Shown: positions 33,339 to 41,507, counted from the first letter of the stretch. The stretch is DNA of 64,000 bases from an uncultured Clostridium sp. (GCF_900547735.1 NZ_URHZ01000016.1:1-64000); one strand, 5' to 3'. Notes: a model not told the origin generated them from the sequence alone. Made by a program: numbers and translations.

Positions 33339-33367
33339 TTGTTTTTTCACGGGAGATTGGCTATAAT
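33339..33367 (+). promoter_or_regulatory. Promoter of tatD-rsmA
   Basis: TTGTTT (33339-33344), 17-base spacer, consensus TATAAT (33362-33367), 55 bases before tatD. Confidence 0.65.
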
Positions 33368-33421
33368 GGTGCGTGAGTAACGGATAAATACCAAAACGGA
33401 TAAGAAGACCGGAGGAAACAA

Positions 33422-34210
33422 ATGATTTTTGATACACATGCCCATTACGATGACGAGGCATTTGACGAAGACAGGGAAGAACTGTTGCAGGGCCTTACCG
33501 AGCATGGAATTGAGGCTATTGTAAATATAGGAAATGATATGGCCAGCACCGAACACACGCTGGAGCTGACGAAACGCTATCCTCAGGTATACGGGGCGGC
33601 GGGAGTCCATCCCAGCAGCAGCGCGGAGCTGGATGAAGAAAAATTTGCCAGGCTTAAGACGGCAGCCATGGATCCCCAGATAGTAGCGGTGGGAGAAATT
33701 GGGCTTGACTATTATTGGGACGAGCCTGCCCATGAGATCCAGAGGTACTGGTTCGGCCGTCAGCTTGAGCTGGCGAGGGAGGTCAAGAGACCCGTTGTCA
33801 TCCACAGCAGGGATGCGGCCAAAGATACACTTGATATTCTGAAGGAACATAAAGCGGAGGAGATCGGCGGAGTGATCCACTGTTTTTCCTACGGCAAAGA
33901 GATGGCCAGAGAATTCCTGAACCTGGGCTTTTATCTTGGTATCGGCGGAGTTTTGACCTTCAGCAACGCAAAGAAGTTAAAAGAGGTGGTGGAATACGCG
34001 CCGCTTGACAGGCTGGTACTTGAAACAGACTGTCCTTATCTGGCGCCGGTCCCAAACAGAGGGAAACGGAATTCTTCCTTAAATCTGCCGTACGTGGTGG
34101 ATGCCATGGCGGAGATAAGGGGCTTAAGCACGGAGGAAGTAATCCGGGCAACCAACCTGAACGCCAAACAGCTTTACCACCTGGCTCCGGGGAAATCAGA
34201 AAGGAACTGA
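33422..34210 (+). CDS. tatD: TatD-family metal-dependent DNase
   Basis: A 262-residue TIM-barrel nuclease. Metal ligands of the family are visible: FDTHAHYDDEAF (His-x-His), GEIGLDYYWD (Glu), PVVIHSRDA (His), GVIHCFSYG (His) and LETDCPYL (Asp). GGAGG precedes the ATG. It is one base from rsmA downstream, the common clostridial tatD-rsmA pairing. Confidence 0.95.
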   Translation: MIFDTHAHYDDEAFDEDREELLQGLTEHGIEAIVNIGNDMASTEHTLELTKRYPQVYGAAGVHPSSSAELDEEKFARLKTAAMDPQIVAVGEIGLDYYWDEPAHEIQRYWFGRQLELAREVKRPVVIHSRDAAKDTLDILKEHKAEEIGGVIHCFSYGKEMAREFLNLGFYLGIGGVLTFSNAKKLKEVVEYAPLDRLVLETDCPYLAPVPNRGKRNSSLNLPYVVDAMAEIRGLSTEEVIRATNLNAKQLYHLAPGKSERN

Positions 34211-34211
34211 T

Positions 34212-35078
34212 ATGCGCATAGATTTGGGAAATCCCAAAAACACAATCGAGATTATACAAAAGTACGGCTTTGCCTTCCAGAAAAAATTCGGCCAGAACTT
34301 CCTCATCGACACTCATGTCCTCTCTAAAATTGTAGATGCCGCCGGGGTGACGAAGGACGACATGGTTCTGGAGATAGGCCCGGGTATCGGAACGATGACC
34401 CAGTACCTGGCCGACAGCGCCGGCAAGGTTGTCGCTGTTGAGATAGACAGCAATCTGATACCGATTCTGGAAGAAACGCTTAAAGATTATGAAAATATTA
34501 CAGTGCTCAATGAGGATATCCTAAAGGTTGACATAAAAAAGCTGGCGGAGGAACACAACGGGGGAAAGCCGATTAAGGTGGTGGCTAACCTGCCTTACTA
34601 TATTACGACGCCGATTATTATGGGACTGTTTGAAAGCGGTGTCCCCATCGACAATATCACGGTCATGGTTCAGAAAGAGGTGGCCGACCGAATGCAGGTC
34701 GGGCCGGGAACGAAAGATTACGGCGCCCTGTCCCTGGCGGTCCAGTACTACGCAGAACCGTATATTGTGGCCAATGTGCCGCCCAACTGCTTTATTCCGC
34801 GCCCCAATGTGGGATCGGCCGTAATACGCCTTACACGCCACAGGACGCCGCCGGTGGACGTGGCCGACAGGGAGCTGATGTTCAAACTGATCCGCGCCTC
34901 GTTTAACCAGAGACGGAAAACTCTTTTAAACGGTTTAAACAATTCACCGGAAATACAGATACCCAAGGAAATTATCGCAGAGTCTATCGTGAAACTGGGC
35001 GTGCCCGCCGCAGTCAGAGGCGAGGCCCTCACGCTGGAGCAATTTGCAGCGCTGGCCAATATTCTTTCCGAAAGCTAA
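34212..35078 (+). CDS. rsmA: 16S rRNA dimethyladenosine transferase
   Basis: RsmA (KsgA) dimethylates two adjacent adenines near the 3' end of 16S rRNA during small-subunit assembly. The 288-residue protein has FGQNFLID, the SAM site EIGPGIGTMTQYLA and the catalytic NLPYYITTPI motif, then FNQRRKTLLNGL. It overlaps tatD's ribosome-site region and is cotranscribed. Confidence 0.96.
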   Translation: MRIDLGNPKNTIEIIQKYGFAFQKKFGQNFLIDTHVLSKIVDAAGVTKDDMVLEIGPGIGTMTQYLADSAGKVVAVEIDSNLIPILEETLKDYENITVLNEDILKVDIKKLAEEHNGGKPIKVVANLPYYITTPIIMGLFESGVPIDNITVMVQKEVADRMQVGPGTKDYGALSLAVQYYAEPYIVANVPPNCFIPRPNVGSAVIRLTRHRTPPVDVADRELMFKLIRASFNQRRKTLLNGLNNSPEIQIPKEIIAESIVKLGVPAAVRGEALTLEQFAALANILSES

Positions 35079-35211
35079 AAACCGGGGACCGACGTCAGGA
35101 AATGCCGCCGATCTCCGATTCACAAAACGGTACGAATGGAATAAAATAAAAGAGTGCTGGAAAACAATTTACGGGCATGATTAAAAACCCGCGAAACAAC
35201 GAAAAAACTCC

Positions 35212-35240
35212 TTGACAACAGGGCGAAAATTTAGTAAAAT
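35212..35240 (+). promoter_or_regulatory. Promoter of the tRNA pair
   Basis: TTGACA (35212-35217), 17-base spacer, TAAAAT (35235-35240), 56 bases before tRNA-Phe. Confidence 0.8.
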
Positions 35241-35295
35241 TATTTACGTTGCTGGTAACACCAGTGCGGTGAGAGAATCAACAATTTCTCAGGAG

Positions 35296-35368
<73 letters not shown>

Positions 35369-35382
35369 CTTTAATTGAATGG

Positions 35383-35417
35383 CAATGAAAAGTTTGTGAA
35401 GCGTGCTTTTCGTTGTT
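35383..35417. repeat. CAATGAAAAG hairpin repeat, copy 2
   Basis: Same stem as at 32341-32375 (CAATGAAAAG/CTTTTCGTTG), lying between the two tRNA genes and so within their precursor. Confidence 0.75.
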
Positions 35418-35434
35418 TCATAGTTATACATTAT

Positions 35435-35505
35435 GCGGGTGTAGTTCAATGGTAGAACACTAGCCTTCCAAGCTAGATACGTGGGTTCGATTCCCATCAC
35501 CCGCT
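35435..35505 (+). tRNA. tRNA-Gly (TCC)
   Basis: A 71-base cloverleaf: acceptor GCGGGTG/CACCCGC, D arm GTTC...GAAC, anticodon stem CTAGC/GCTAG with loop CTTCCAA giving anticodon TCC, T arm GGGTTCGATTCCC. CCA is not encoded. Confidence 0.96.
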
Positions 35506-35553
35506 TTTTTGCTGCCCGGATAAAAATCTAATGATAAGAACGATACAAAAAGA

Positions 35554-35595
35554 CCGGCGTCCGCTGAGCTCAGAGCTCAATGGACGCCGGCCTTT
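35554..35595. terminator. Bidirectional terminator after tRNA-Gly
   Basis: CCGGCGTCC (35554-35562) and GGACGCCGG (35582-35590) with inner GAGCT/AGCTC, then CCTTTTT on the plus strand and TCTTTTTG on the minus strand. It serves both the tRNA unit and the convergent lyase operon. Confidence 0.88.
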
Positions 35596-35643
35596 TTCAT
35601 GCAGGAAACCAGGTACGGTGCGTTGGAACCGTTCTGTTACCGC

Positions 35644-35904
35644 TTAATTCCTCGCGAATTCATCTTTCCTGAAGAGAGAGCGCAGCATCACCATCCATCC
35701 CCATGAGATAGAGAGGGAAGGCATGCAGGCCAGGAATATTGCTTTCACGGGCGGTATGGCCGAAAAGCAGATGGGGCCGAAGAAAATAATGAAGGTGACC
35801 ACCAGCATAGCTAACAATGTGATTTTTTCTTTTCTTGTATTAGGAGGTGTGAGAAAGATTCTTGTGAGATCCATTTCCACCTGTCTTTTTTCTGCGCTTT
35901 TCAT
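35644..35904 (-). CDS. Small two-segment membrane protein
   Basis: An 86-residue protein with a charged N-terminus and two hydrophobic segments (about residues 28-45 and 50-75). No family recognised. GGAGAAAAAGCAG precedes the ATG. It is the last gene, 26 bases after the lyase, of the transporter-lyase operon, so it may be an accessory to uptake or export of substrate or product. Confidence 0.75.
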   Translation of the reverse strand: MKSAEKRQVEMDLTRIFLTPPNTRKEKITLLAMLVVTFIIFFGPICFSAIPPVKAIFLACMPSLSISWGWMVMLRSLFRKDEFARN

Positions 35905-35930
35905 CTGCTTTTTCTCCTTTTATATAATTA

Positions 35931-37466
35931 TTAATTCAGTTTCCCGGTAACCGACTCCACGATACGAACCAGTTCTCCCGAGTGGATTAACTCCCTGAGA
36001 TACTCAATATAGGGATGGAGGAACATATCCTGTTCCATGACAGGAATGTGTTCGCCGATCTCTTTCATGACTGCGTCTGTGGCAGGAGCCCTGTTCACGT
36101 CGGTATCTAAAAACTGCTGTGTCTGGTAGGCGGAAAGCAGCTCGATAGCCAGAATGTATTCCAGCTTTTCGGCCGCGGCCCCCGCTTTTTTACAGGCGTT
36201 GAATCCCATTGCAACATAGTCTTCCTGGTTGCCGCAGGTGGGGGTATTGTCAATGGTAGCCGGAGTGGCAAGGCCGCGCATCTCGTTTAAGAGACCGGCC
36301 TGGGTGTACTGGGGAATCATCAGTCCCGAGTTCAGTCCCGGGGTCTTGATGCAGAACCACGGGTTTCCAGACAGGCTCTCGTCAATCAGGCGGTTGTTTC
36401 TGCGCTCGGACATCTTTGCCATGCCTACGGCGGCGATACAGGCGCTGTCCATCTCCATGCCTACATAGGAAGAATCCGGGTTGCAGGCGGAGATTACGTC
36501 CTGGTTTCCCTCACCCGGCCAGATGACGGGGTTATCACAGCAGGAGTTCATTTCAATCTCAATCGCTTCCCTGGCATCCTTAAGCGTCTTTTTCGCGGCG
36601 CCGTGGAGTTGCGGGATGCAGCGGAGGGAAAGAGCGTCCTGGACACGGCTTCCCTTATATTTTTCAATAATGCCGGAGCCGTTTAAAATCTTTCTTACAT
36701 TCTCCGCCGTTTTTCCCTGCTCGCTGTGCGGGCGGACAGACATGACACGCTCATCAAATGCATTCATAACGCCCTTGCAGGCCTCCAGGGTTGCGGAGCC
36801 GACGATATCGGCGGATTTTGCGGCGTTTAAAAGGTCATAAACAGCCAGCGCCGCCATTGCGGTCGGGGAAGTGGTACCGGATACCAGAGCAAGCCCCTCC
36901 TTGGAACTGAGTTCCAGAGGTTCCATACCGGCTCTCCGGAGCGCTTCGCTGCCGGAAAGCAGTTCCCCTTCATACCAGGCCTTGCCTTTGCCGAGCAGCA
37001 CGAGGGCCATATGGGCCTCCGGAGCCAGATAGCCGACGCTGCCGCAGCCTGGCGCCCATGGGATAACGCCCTTGTTTAAAAAGTCTCTGTAGTATTCCAG
37101 AAGAGTAAGGCGTACTCCCGAGTATCCCTGCCCCAGATTCTGGAGAACCATAAGCATGGTTCCCCTTACCCTCTCGATGGACAGCGGCTCACCTACGGAA
37201 ACAGAGTGGGAGAGAATAATGTTTTCCTGAAGCTTTGCCGTTTCATCTTTGCCGATCGCCTTGGTACAGAGGGCGCCGAAACCGGTGGTGACTCCGTACA
37301 TGACTTTTTCTTCGGCAACCCATTTTTCCACCAGTTCGCGGGATTTTTTAACCCTGCGGCAGTATTCGTCGGAGAATTCGACCCTGGCGCCGTATCTGAC
37401 GACTGCGATAAAGTCTTCCAGGGTTATGGGGGTCCCCAGAATTATATTTTTGATACTGATATCCAT
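35931..37466 (-). CDS. MIO-less aromatic-lyase-family enzyme, probable ergothionase
   Basis: A 511-residue protein of the histidine/phenylalanine ammonia-lyase fold: YGVTTGFGALCTKA (57-70), long helical core and GNQEDYVAMGFNA. In true lyases GSVGASGDLAPL supplies Ala-Ser-Gly for the self-made MIO cofactor. Here the segment is GSVGYLAPEAH (142-152): ASG is missing and the frame is intact. Histidine ammonia-lyase chemistry is therefore unlikely. Ergothionase, which eliminates trimethylamine from ergothioneine to give thiourocanate, is a known MIO-free member (from memory of the literature). The adjacent BCCT betaine-type transporter supports a quaternary-amine substrate. ATG 37466 follows AAAGGTGG; GTG 37478 is an alternative. 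Confidence 0.8.
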   Translation of the reverse strand: MDISIKNIILGTPITLEDFIAVVRYGARVEFSDEYCRRVKKSRELVEKWVAEEKVMYGVTTGFGALCTKAIGKDETAKLQENIILSHSVSVGEPLSIERVRGTMLMVLQNLGQGYSGVRLTLLEYYRDFLNKGVIPWAPGCGSVGYLAPEAHMALVLLGKGKAWYEGELLSGSEALRRAGMEPLELSSKEGLALVSGTTSPTAMAALAVYDLLNAAKSADIVGSATLEACKGVMNAFDERVMSVRPHSEQGKTAENVRKILNGSGIIEKYKGSRVQDALSLRCIPQLHGAAKKTLKDAREAIEIEMNSCCDNPVIWPGEGNQDVISACNPDSSYVGMEMDSACIAAVGMAKMSERRNNRLIDESLSGNPWFCIKTPGLNSGLMIPQYTQAGLLNEMRGLATPATIDNTPTCGNQEDYVAMGFNACKKAGAAAEKLEYILAIELLSAYQTQQFLDTDVNRAPATDAVMKEIGEHIPVMEQDMFLHPYIEYLRELIHSGELVRIVESVTGKLN

Positions 37467-37545
37467 ATTGCTTTCCACCTTTTATTTTGTTTCTGATGTT
37501 GATAAGATATTTTGTTCAGCTTCTTCGGCCTGTTCAGCCGTGTTT

Positions 37546-39168
37546 TCAGGCTTTTGCTTCTTCGGCCGGTACCTCGGTTACTTCGGTGACCGTGTTATCG
37601 GCGCAGGCCTCAATGTCTTTTTTCGTCTGCGGGTCAAAGAAGAATACTTTAATACTCGCAATTAACTGAAGGATGAAGATGGCCAGTACGACGAAACCGC
37701 CGCAGGCTGCCAGATACTTAACGCCGTCCACACCCTGTGAACCGCCGCCAAAGGCAACCATGATGCAGGCGATGAGTCCGATGGAAACGCCCCATACGAC
37801 TTTCTGCCAGAGTGCAGGCTCTTCATCGTGGCGTGCGCCTTCGGTACAGAGCGCTGCGATTGTCGTGGACATGGTGTCGGCCGTTGTGGAGAAGGCCGCA
37901 ATCAGTGTAACAATGATAACCGGAATCAGGATAGCGCCTAACGGTACATGTTTTAAGAACTCCCAGATACCGGATACGGCTCCTCCTTCATTGATGGCTG
38001 CGATAATATCTGCTTTGCCGCTGATCTGCCAGTTGAGGGCTGTGCTCCCCCATACGGAGAACCATACGAAACCAAAGGATGCAGGCAGAATCCAGTTGAT
38101 AATCAGGAACTGGCGGATGGTTCTTCCGTAGGCGATGATAGCGAAGAAGATACCCATCAGAGGAGCGTAAGCAATCCAGATAGCCCAGTCATACATGGTC
38201 CACCATGTTACAAGTGCGTCGCCGCCGACTGTGGATGGGTCAAAGCCCCAGGTCCAGAAACGATCCAGCCAGTAGCCCAGACCAACGTTAGCCATGTTGA
38301 GGATGTAAACGGTCGGCCCGATAATGAAAAGAAGGATTAAAAGCACGTAGAAAATTTTGGATGTTAAACCGGCCAGCCATTTGATGCCTTTGTCGATACC
38401 GGCAACCGATGCTGCGGTAAATGTTACGGTGATAATTGCAGTCAGGATAAACCATACGATCGGCCCCTGAGCGATGCCGTAAGCTGCGGAAAGTCCTGTT
38501 CCGATTAAAGCGAGGCCGGCGCCAAGTGAGGAAGCCAGACCGAGTGCGATTGCCAGAACGGATAAAACGTCCACCAGCGCTTTCCAGAATCCTTTTGTAA
38601 TCTTCTGGCCAAACAGCGGTGTAAGAGATGCGGAAACGGATAATTCCTGTTTACGGTTAAAATACATGTAAGCGATGATAACGCCTGAGAGGGCATACAT
38701 GGCATATGGAATTACCGTCCAGTTGTAGAAGCAGCGCCCAAGTGAGAAGTATGCGGCTTCGTTGGTGTACGGCTGGACTCCGTAACCGTTCAGCTCTCCG
38801 TATACGTTTCCAAAATAAATCAGAACCTCGTTAACGCCGTAAGTAATCAGTCCGGTCGCGATGCCGCCTGTCAGTGTCATGGCGAACCAGGAACCGAAAG
38901 AATATTTCGACTTTGCCTGAGGGCCGCCGAGACGGATATTTCCGATCTTTGAGAAGCAGAGAAGGGATACCAGAACCAGTGTCACCATTGCGACGATCTG
39001 ATAGAGCCAGCCGAAGTTTCCGAGGGACCATGTAAAAATTGCTTTGGTGACGTCCGTCAGCCAGGCATTGTTTACGATGCCGAGGATGGCGGCTCCGCCG
39101 ACAACCAGGAAGCAGGGAATAAACACGCTCCAGCGGATCGGCTTTGAATTGGAATTATTTTCACTCAT
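37546..39168 (-). CDS. BCCT-family betaine/quaternary amine transporter
   Basis: A 540-residue membrane protein with 12 segments of the betaine/carnitine/choline transporter family. The region FILTAIITVTFTAASVAGIDKGIKWL and the WTMYDWAIWIAYAPLMGIFFA core containing the family's Trp-rich segments identify it. It imports trimethylammonium compounds by Na+ or H+ symport or exchange. It is the first main gene of the sigma-54 promoter at 39241-39257, upstream of the MIO-less lyase. No strong ribosome site precedes its ATG, but a 15-codon frame with AAGGAG ends across it, suggesting translational coupling. Confidence 0.93.
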   Translation of the reverse strand: MSENNSNSKPIRWSVFIPCFLVVGGAAILGIVNNAWLTDVTKAIFTWSLGNFGWLYQIVAMVTLVLVSLLCFSKIGNIRLGGPQAKSKYSFGSWFAMTLTGGIATGLITYGVNEVLIYFGNVYGELNGYGVQPYTNEAAYFSLGRCFYNWTVIPYAMYALSGVIIAYMYFNRKQELSVSASLTPLFGQKITKGFWKALVDVLSVLAIALGLASSLGAGLALIGTGLSAAYGIAQGPIVWFILTAIITVTFTAASVAGIDKGIKWLAGLTSKIFYVLLILLFIIGPTVYILNMANVGLGYWLDRFWTWGFDPSTVGGDALVTWWTMYDWAIWIAYAPLMGIFFAIIAYGRTIRQFLIINWILPASFGFVWFSVWGSTALNWQISGKADIIAAINEGGAVSGIWEFLKHVPLGAILIPVIIVTLIAAFSTTADTMSTTIAALCTEGARHDEEPALWQKVVWGVSIGLIACIMVAFGGGSQGVDGVKYLAACGGFVVLAIFILQLIASIKVFFFDPQTKKDIEACADNTVTEVTEVPAEEAKA

Positions 39169-39208
39169 GTTTTTTGTTTGTATGGTAGTACGTTTTATAC
39201 GTCTCCAT
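39161..39208 (-). CDS. Possible 15-residue leader peptide
   Basis: ATG at 39208 directly after AAAGGAGAGT encodes METYKTYYHTNKKHE and stops at TGA 39163-39161, which overlaps the BCCT start as ATGAGTGA. It lies within the message made from the sigma-54 promoter. It may serve only to couple translation. The spacing of its own ribosome site is short. Confidence 0.35.
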   Translation of the reverse strand: METYKTYYHTNKKHE

Positions 39209-39240
39209 ACTCTCCTTTCCGTTTTTCTGACTTTATATAA

Positions 39241-39257
39241 AGCAAAACCCGTGCCAA
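39241..39257 (-). promoter_or_regulatory. Sigma-54 promoter of the BCCT-lyase operon
   Basis: On the minus strand the sequence reads TTGGCACGGGTTTTGCT, matching the sigma-54 consensus TGGCACG-N4-TTGCW at all fixed positions, with GG and GC at the -24 and -12. It is about 73 bases before the BCCT start and points away from the divergent activator gene. Confidence 0.92.
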
Positions 39258-39422
39258 CTTTTTTGGATTCTGCAAATGTAGTTAAAAATATATTATAGTA
39301 TTACACAATTTTTGCTGTATTTAATAGTATTTTGAGAGAATTTAAAAAATAAACAAAAATCATCAGAGGACCTTACAAATTAATTGGAATGGCACAGGGC
39401 GGCAGTCATTTTAGTAAAAAGT

Positions 39423-39457
39423 GCATAATAATTTGGCATACCGCATAATGATTTGGC
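39423..39457. promoter_or_regulatory. Tandem activator sites (UAS)
   Basis: GCATAATAATTTGGC (39423-39437) and GCATAATGATTTGGC (39443-39457) are 14/15 identical and 20 bases apart, about two helical turns. They lie about 170-200 bases upstream of the sigma-54 promoter and just upstream of the activator's own promoter, the normal place for an enhancer-binding protein. Confidence 0.75.
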
Positions 39458-39464
39458 GTTTATC

Positions 39465-39494
39465 TTGACGCGAGCTCTTTTTATGTGATACACT
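39465..39494 (+). promoter_or_regulatory. Promoter of the sigma-54 activator gene
   Basis: TTGACG (39465-39470), 18-base spacer, TACACT (39489-39494). The tandem UAS ends 7 bases upstream of the -35, so the activator may also regulate itself. The rest of the 39169-39540 gap is AT-rich without other features. Confidence 0.65.
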
Positions 39495-39540
39495 TTGTTT
39501 ATAAAGTAATAATATTGCACAGGAGAAAGCGGGGAAAGTA

Positions 39541-41217
39541 ATGAAATTTTATGATTTTTACTTTGTACTGGACGAAAATCAGGTAATGCTTCGCGTAGAA
39601 TGGGGGACTCCGCAGGCGGAGAGCATGTACAGACTGCTTTTTTCCAACTGGATTCTGAGGGGAGAAAAGCCATCCGGCGTTTTCGCCATGAAGGATGATG
39701 AGAGAGAAGGCGAGATATTCTGGGACGAAGATCATTTTAACTTTGAAAAACTGGATGCCGCTGACGGCCATTCCTATCTGTTTTTTAAGAAAAGAGATGA
39801 TCAGGGGTATCTGTTTGCAAAAACTCTGGATCACATTGCGGAGGGAATCCAGATTTATGATAAAAATGCCTGCGCCGTATTTTTTAACAAGGCCAGCAGG
39901 GAGATTGCCCACATTCCCAATGATGTTCCGATAGAGGGGCGTCATCTGCTGGATATGTATAACCTGGATGAGAATATCAGCACGATTATGACATGCCTGC
40001 GGACCCAGTCACCGGTAATCAACCGGGTGGATCACTATAAGTCCAGCGACGGTATTTCCATTGCCACGGCAAATACGGCTTACCCCATCAGGAAGGGGAA
40101 GGAGCTTTTAGGTTCTGTCGTATTTGAACAGAACAGTGATATTGTAAAAACGTATAATAAGAAAATGGGAGAGATCGACCATGCGCTGAAGCTCTATGAA
40201 GAGCACTCCCACTATACCCGTTTTACAGGTTATTCCTTTGACCATATTATCGGCCACGGAGCCAAGCTGAAAGAGGCGGTGAATATAGCCAGAAAAGTGG
40301 CGCATCAGAATAGTTCCATTCTTCTGGTGGGGGAAACCGGAACGGGCAAAGAGATTTTTGCCCAGAGCATCCACAGGGCCAGCGGCCGGAAGGACAAGAA
40401 ATTTGTTGCGCTGAACTGCGCGGCCATACCGGAGTCCCTGATTGAGAGCCTGCTGTTCGGAACGCAGAAAGGCAGCTTTACGGGCAGTGAGAATAAAGCC
40501 GGTTACTTTGAGGAGGCCGAAGGCGGAACGCTGTTCCTGGATGAGTTAAACTCCATGAGCCTGAGCATGCAGTCCAAGATCCTGAGGGCGATACAGGAGA
40601 ATACATTCCGCAGGGTAGGCGGACAAAAAGACATCAAGATGGACGTGCGTATCGTTTCCTCCTGCAACGAGGATCCCTTCCATGCAATTGCGGAAAACCA
40701 GTTCCGGAAAGATCTGTTCTACCGGCTTTCTACGGTTATGATTGAACTGCCGCCGCTGAGGGAGCATAAGGAGGATTTGGAGGAGCTGATCGAGTACCGG
40801 CTGAATGCCACGGCGTTTCAGTATGTACATTCTTTTTCCGGGATTGCCCAGGAGGTTATGGAGGTATTCCGTGCCTACTCCTGGCCGGGAAACGTCAGGG
40901 AGCTGTTTCACGTGCTGGATTACGCGCAGAATGTGGCGGACGGCGAGGTGTTGAAACGGGAGCATCTGCCGGGCTACCTGCGCAAGTTCGGGGCGGAGAG
41001 GAATGAGACAGGGCCCGCCGCTTCATTCGGCGGGGACGGCGCCTCCGGCTTTACACCGGGCGTGGAACTTCAGGGAATTATGGACGAGTACGAGCACCAG
41101 GTAATACAGAAGGCGCTGGAGCATTACGGATACAACATCACAAAGACCGCGGACGCCCTCGGCCTCAGGAGGCAGAGTCTTCAGTACCGGATTAAAAAGT
41201 ACGGTATCATCATTTAA
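39541..41217 (+). CDS. Sigma-54 dependent transcriptional activator
   Basis: A 558-residue enhancer-binding protein. Residues 1-~90 are an unassigned sensory region, ~95-220 look like a PAS domain (HIAEGIQIYDKNACAVFFNK), ~230-470 are the AAA+ domain with Walker A GETGTGKE, and the C-terminus is a Fis-type helix-turn-helix (NITKTADALGLRRQSLQYRI). The sigma-54 contact loop reads GSFTGS instead of GAFTGA. Divergent from a perfect sigma-54 promoter, it almost certainly controls the transporter-lyase operon; the PAS-type region may sense the substrate. Confidence 0.93.
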   Translation: MKFYDFYFVLDENQVMLRVEWGTPQAESMYRLLFSNWILRGEKPSGVFAMKDDEREGEIFWDEDHFNFEKLDAADGHSYLFFKKRDDQGYLFAKTLDHIAEGIQIYDKNACAVFFNKASREIAHIPNDVPIEGRHLLDMYNLDENISTIMTCLRTQSPVINRVDHYKSSDGISIATANTAYPIRKGKELLGSVVFEQNSDIVKTYNKKMGEIDHALKLYEEHSHYTRFTGYSFDHIIGHGAKLKEAVNIARKVAHQNSSILLVGETGTGKEIFAQSIHRASGRKDKKFVALNCAAIPESLIESLLFGTQKGSFTGSENKAGYFEEAEGGTLFLDELNSMSLSMQSKILRAIQENTFRRVGGQKDIKMDVRIVSSCNEDPFHAIAENQFRKDLFYRLSTVMIELPPLREHKEDLEELIEYRLNATAFQYVHSFSGIAQEVMEVFRAYSWPGNVRELFHVLDYAQNVADGEVLKREHLPGYLRKFGAERNETGPAASFGGDGASGFTPGVELQGIMDEYEHQVIQKALEHYGYNITKTADALGLRRQSLQYRIKKYGIII

Positions 41218-41315
41218 AACGGCCGAATCTTTTTTGTCCGGAGGCAGTAAAAAGGAAAACAGAGGGGCAATAGGAGAAATGAAATAAAAAATTTAAAAAA
41301 ATCCACAAAAACCAC

Positions 41316-41344
41316 TTGCCATAGCGCATAAGTTATGATAGAAT
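41316..41344 (+). promoter_or_regulatory. Promoter of tRNA-Gly (GCC)
   Basis: TTGCCA (41316-41321), 17-base spacer, TAGAAT (41339-41344). A 13-bp sequence GCGCATAAGTTAT (41324-41336) in the spacer is the exact reverse complement of 41394-41406, which includes the start of the tRNA. Confidence 0.6.
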
Positions 41345-41402
41345 ATTTCTCGTTGACAGGTCATTATAAAACCTTGGAACAGAAACAATTTATATAACTT
41401 AT

Positions 41403-41474
41403 GCGCGAGTGGCTCAGTGGTGGAGTATCGCCTTGCCAAGGCGAGGGTCGCGGGTTCGAATCCCGTCTCGCGCT
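41403..41474 (+). tRNA. tRNA-Gly (GCC)
   Basis: A 72-base cloverleaf: acceptor GCGCGAG/CTCGCGC, anticodon stem TCGCC/GGCGA with loop TTGCCAA giving anticodon GCC, T arm GGGTTCGAATCCC. CCA is not encoded. A terminator follows at once. Confidence 0.96.
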
Positions 41475-41480
41475 CTCAGA

Positions 41481-41507
41481 AGTACCGTAATTGCGGTACT
41501 TTTTTTG
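41481..41507 (+). terminator. Terminator after tRNA-Gly (GCC)
   Basis: AGTACCG/CGGTACT stem with a 6-base loop and seven T. Confidence 0.9.

Noticed and set aside
35931..37466. Calling this gene histidine ammonia-lyase (hutH)
   Set aside because: The MIO-forming Ala-Ser-Gly is absent and no other hut genes are nearby, so the usual reaction is unlikely.
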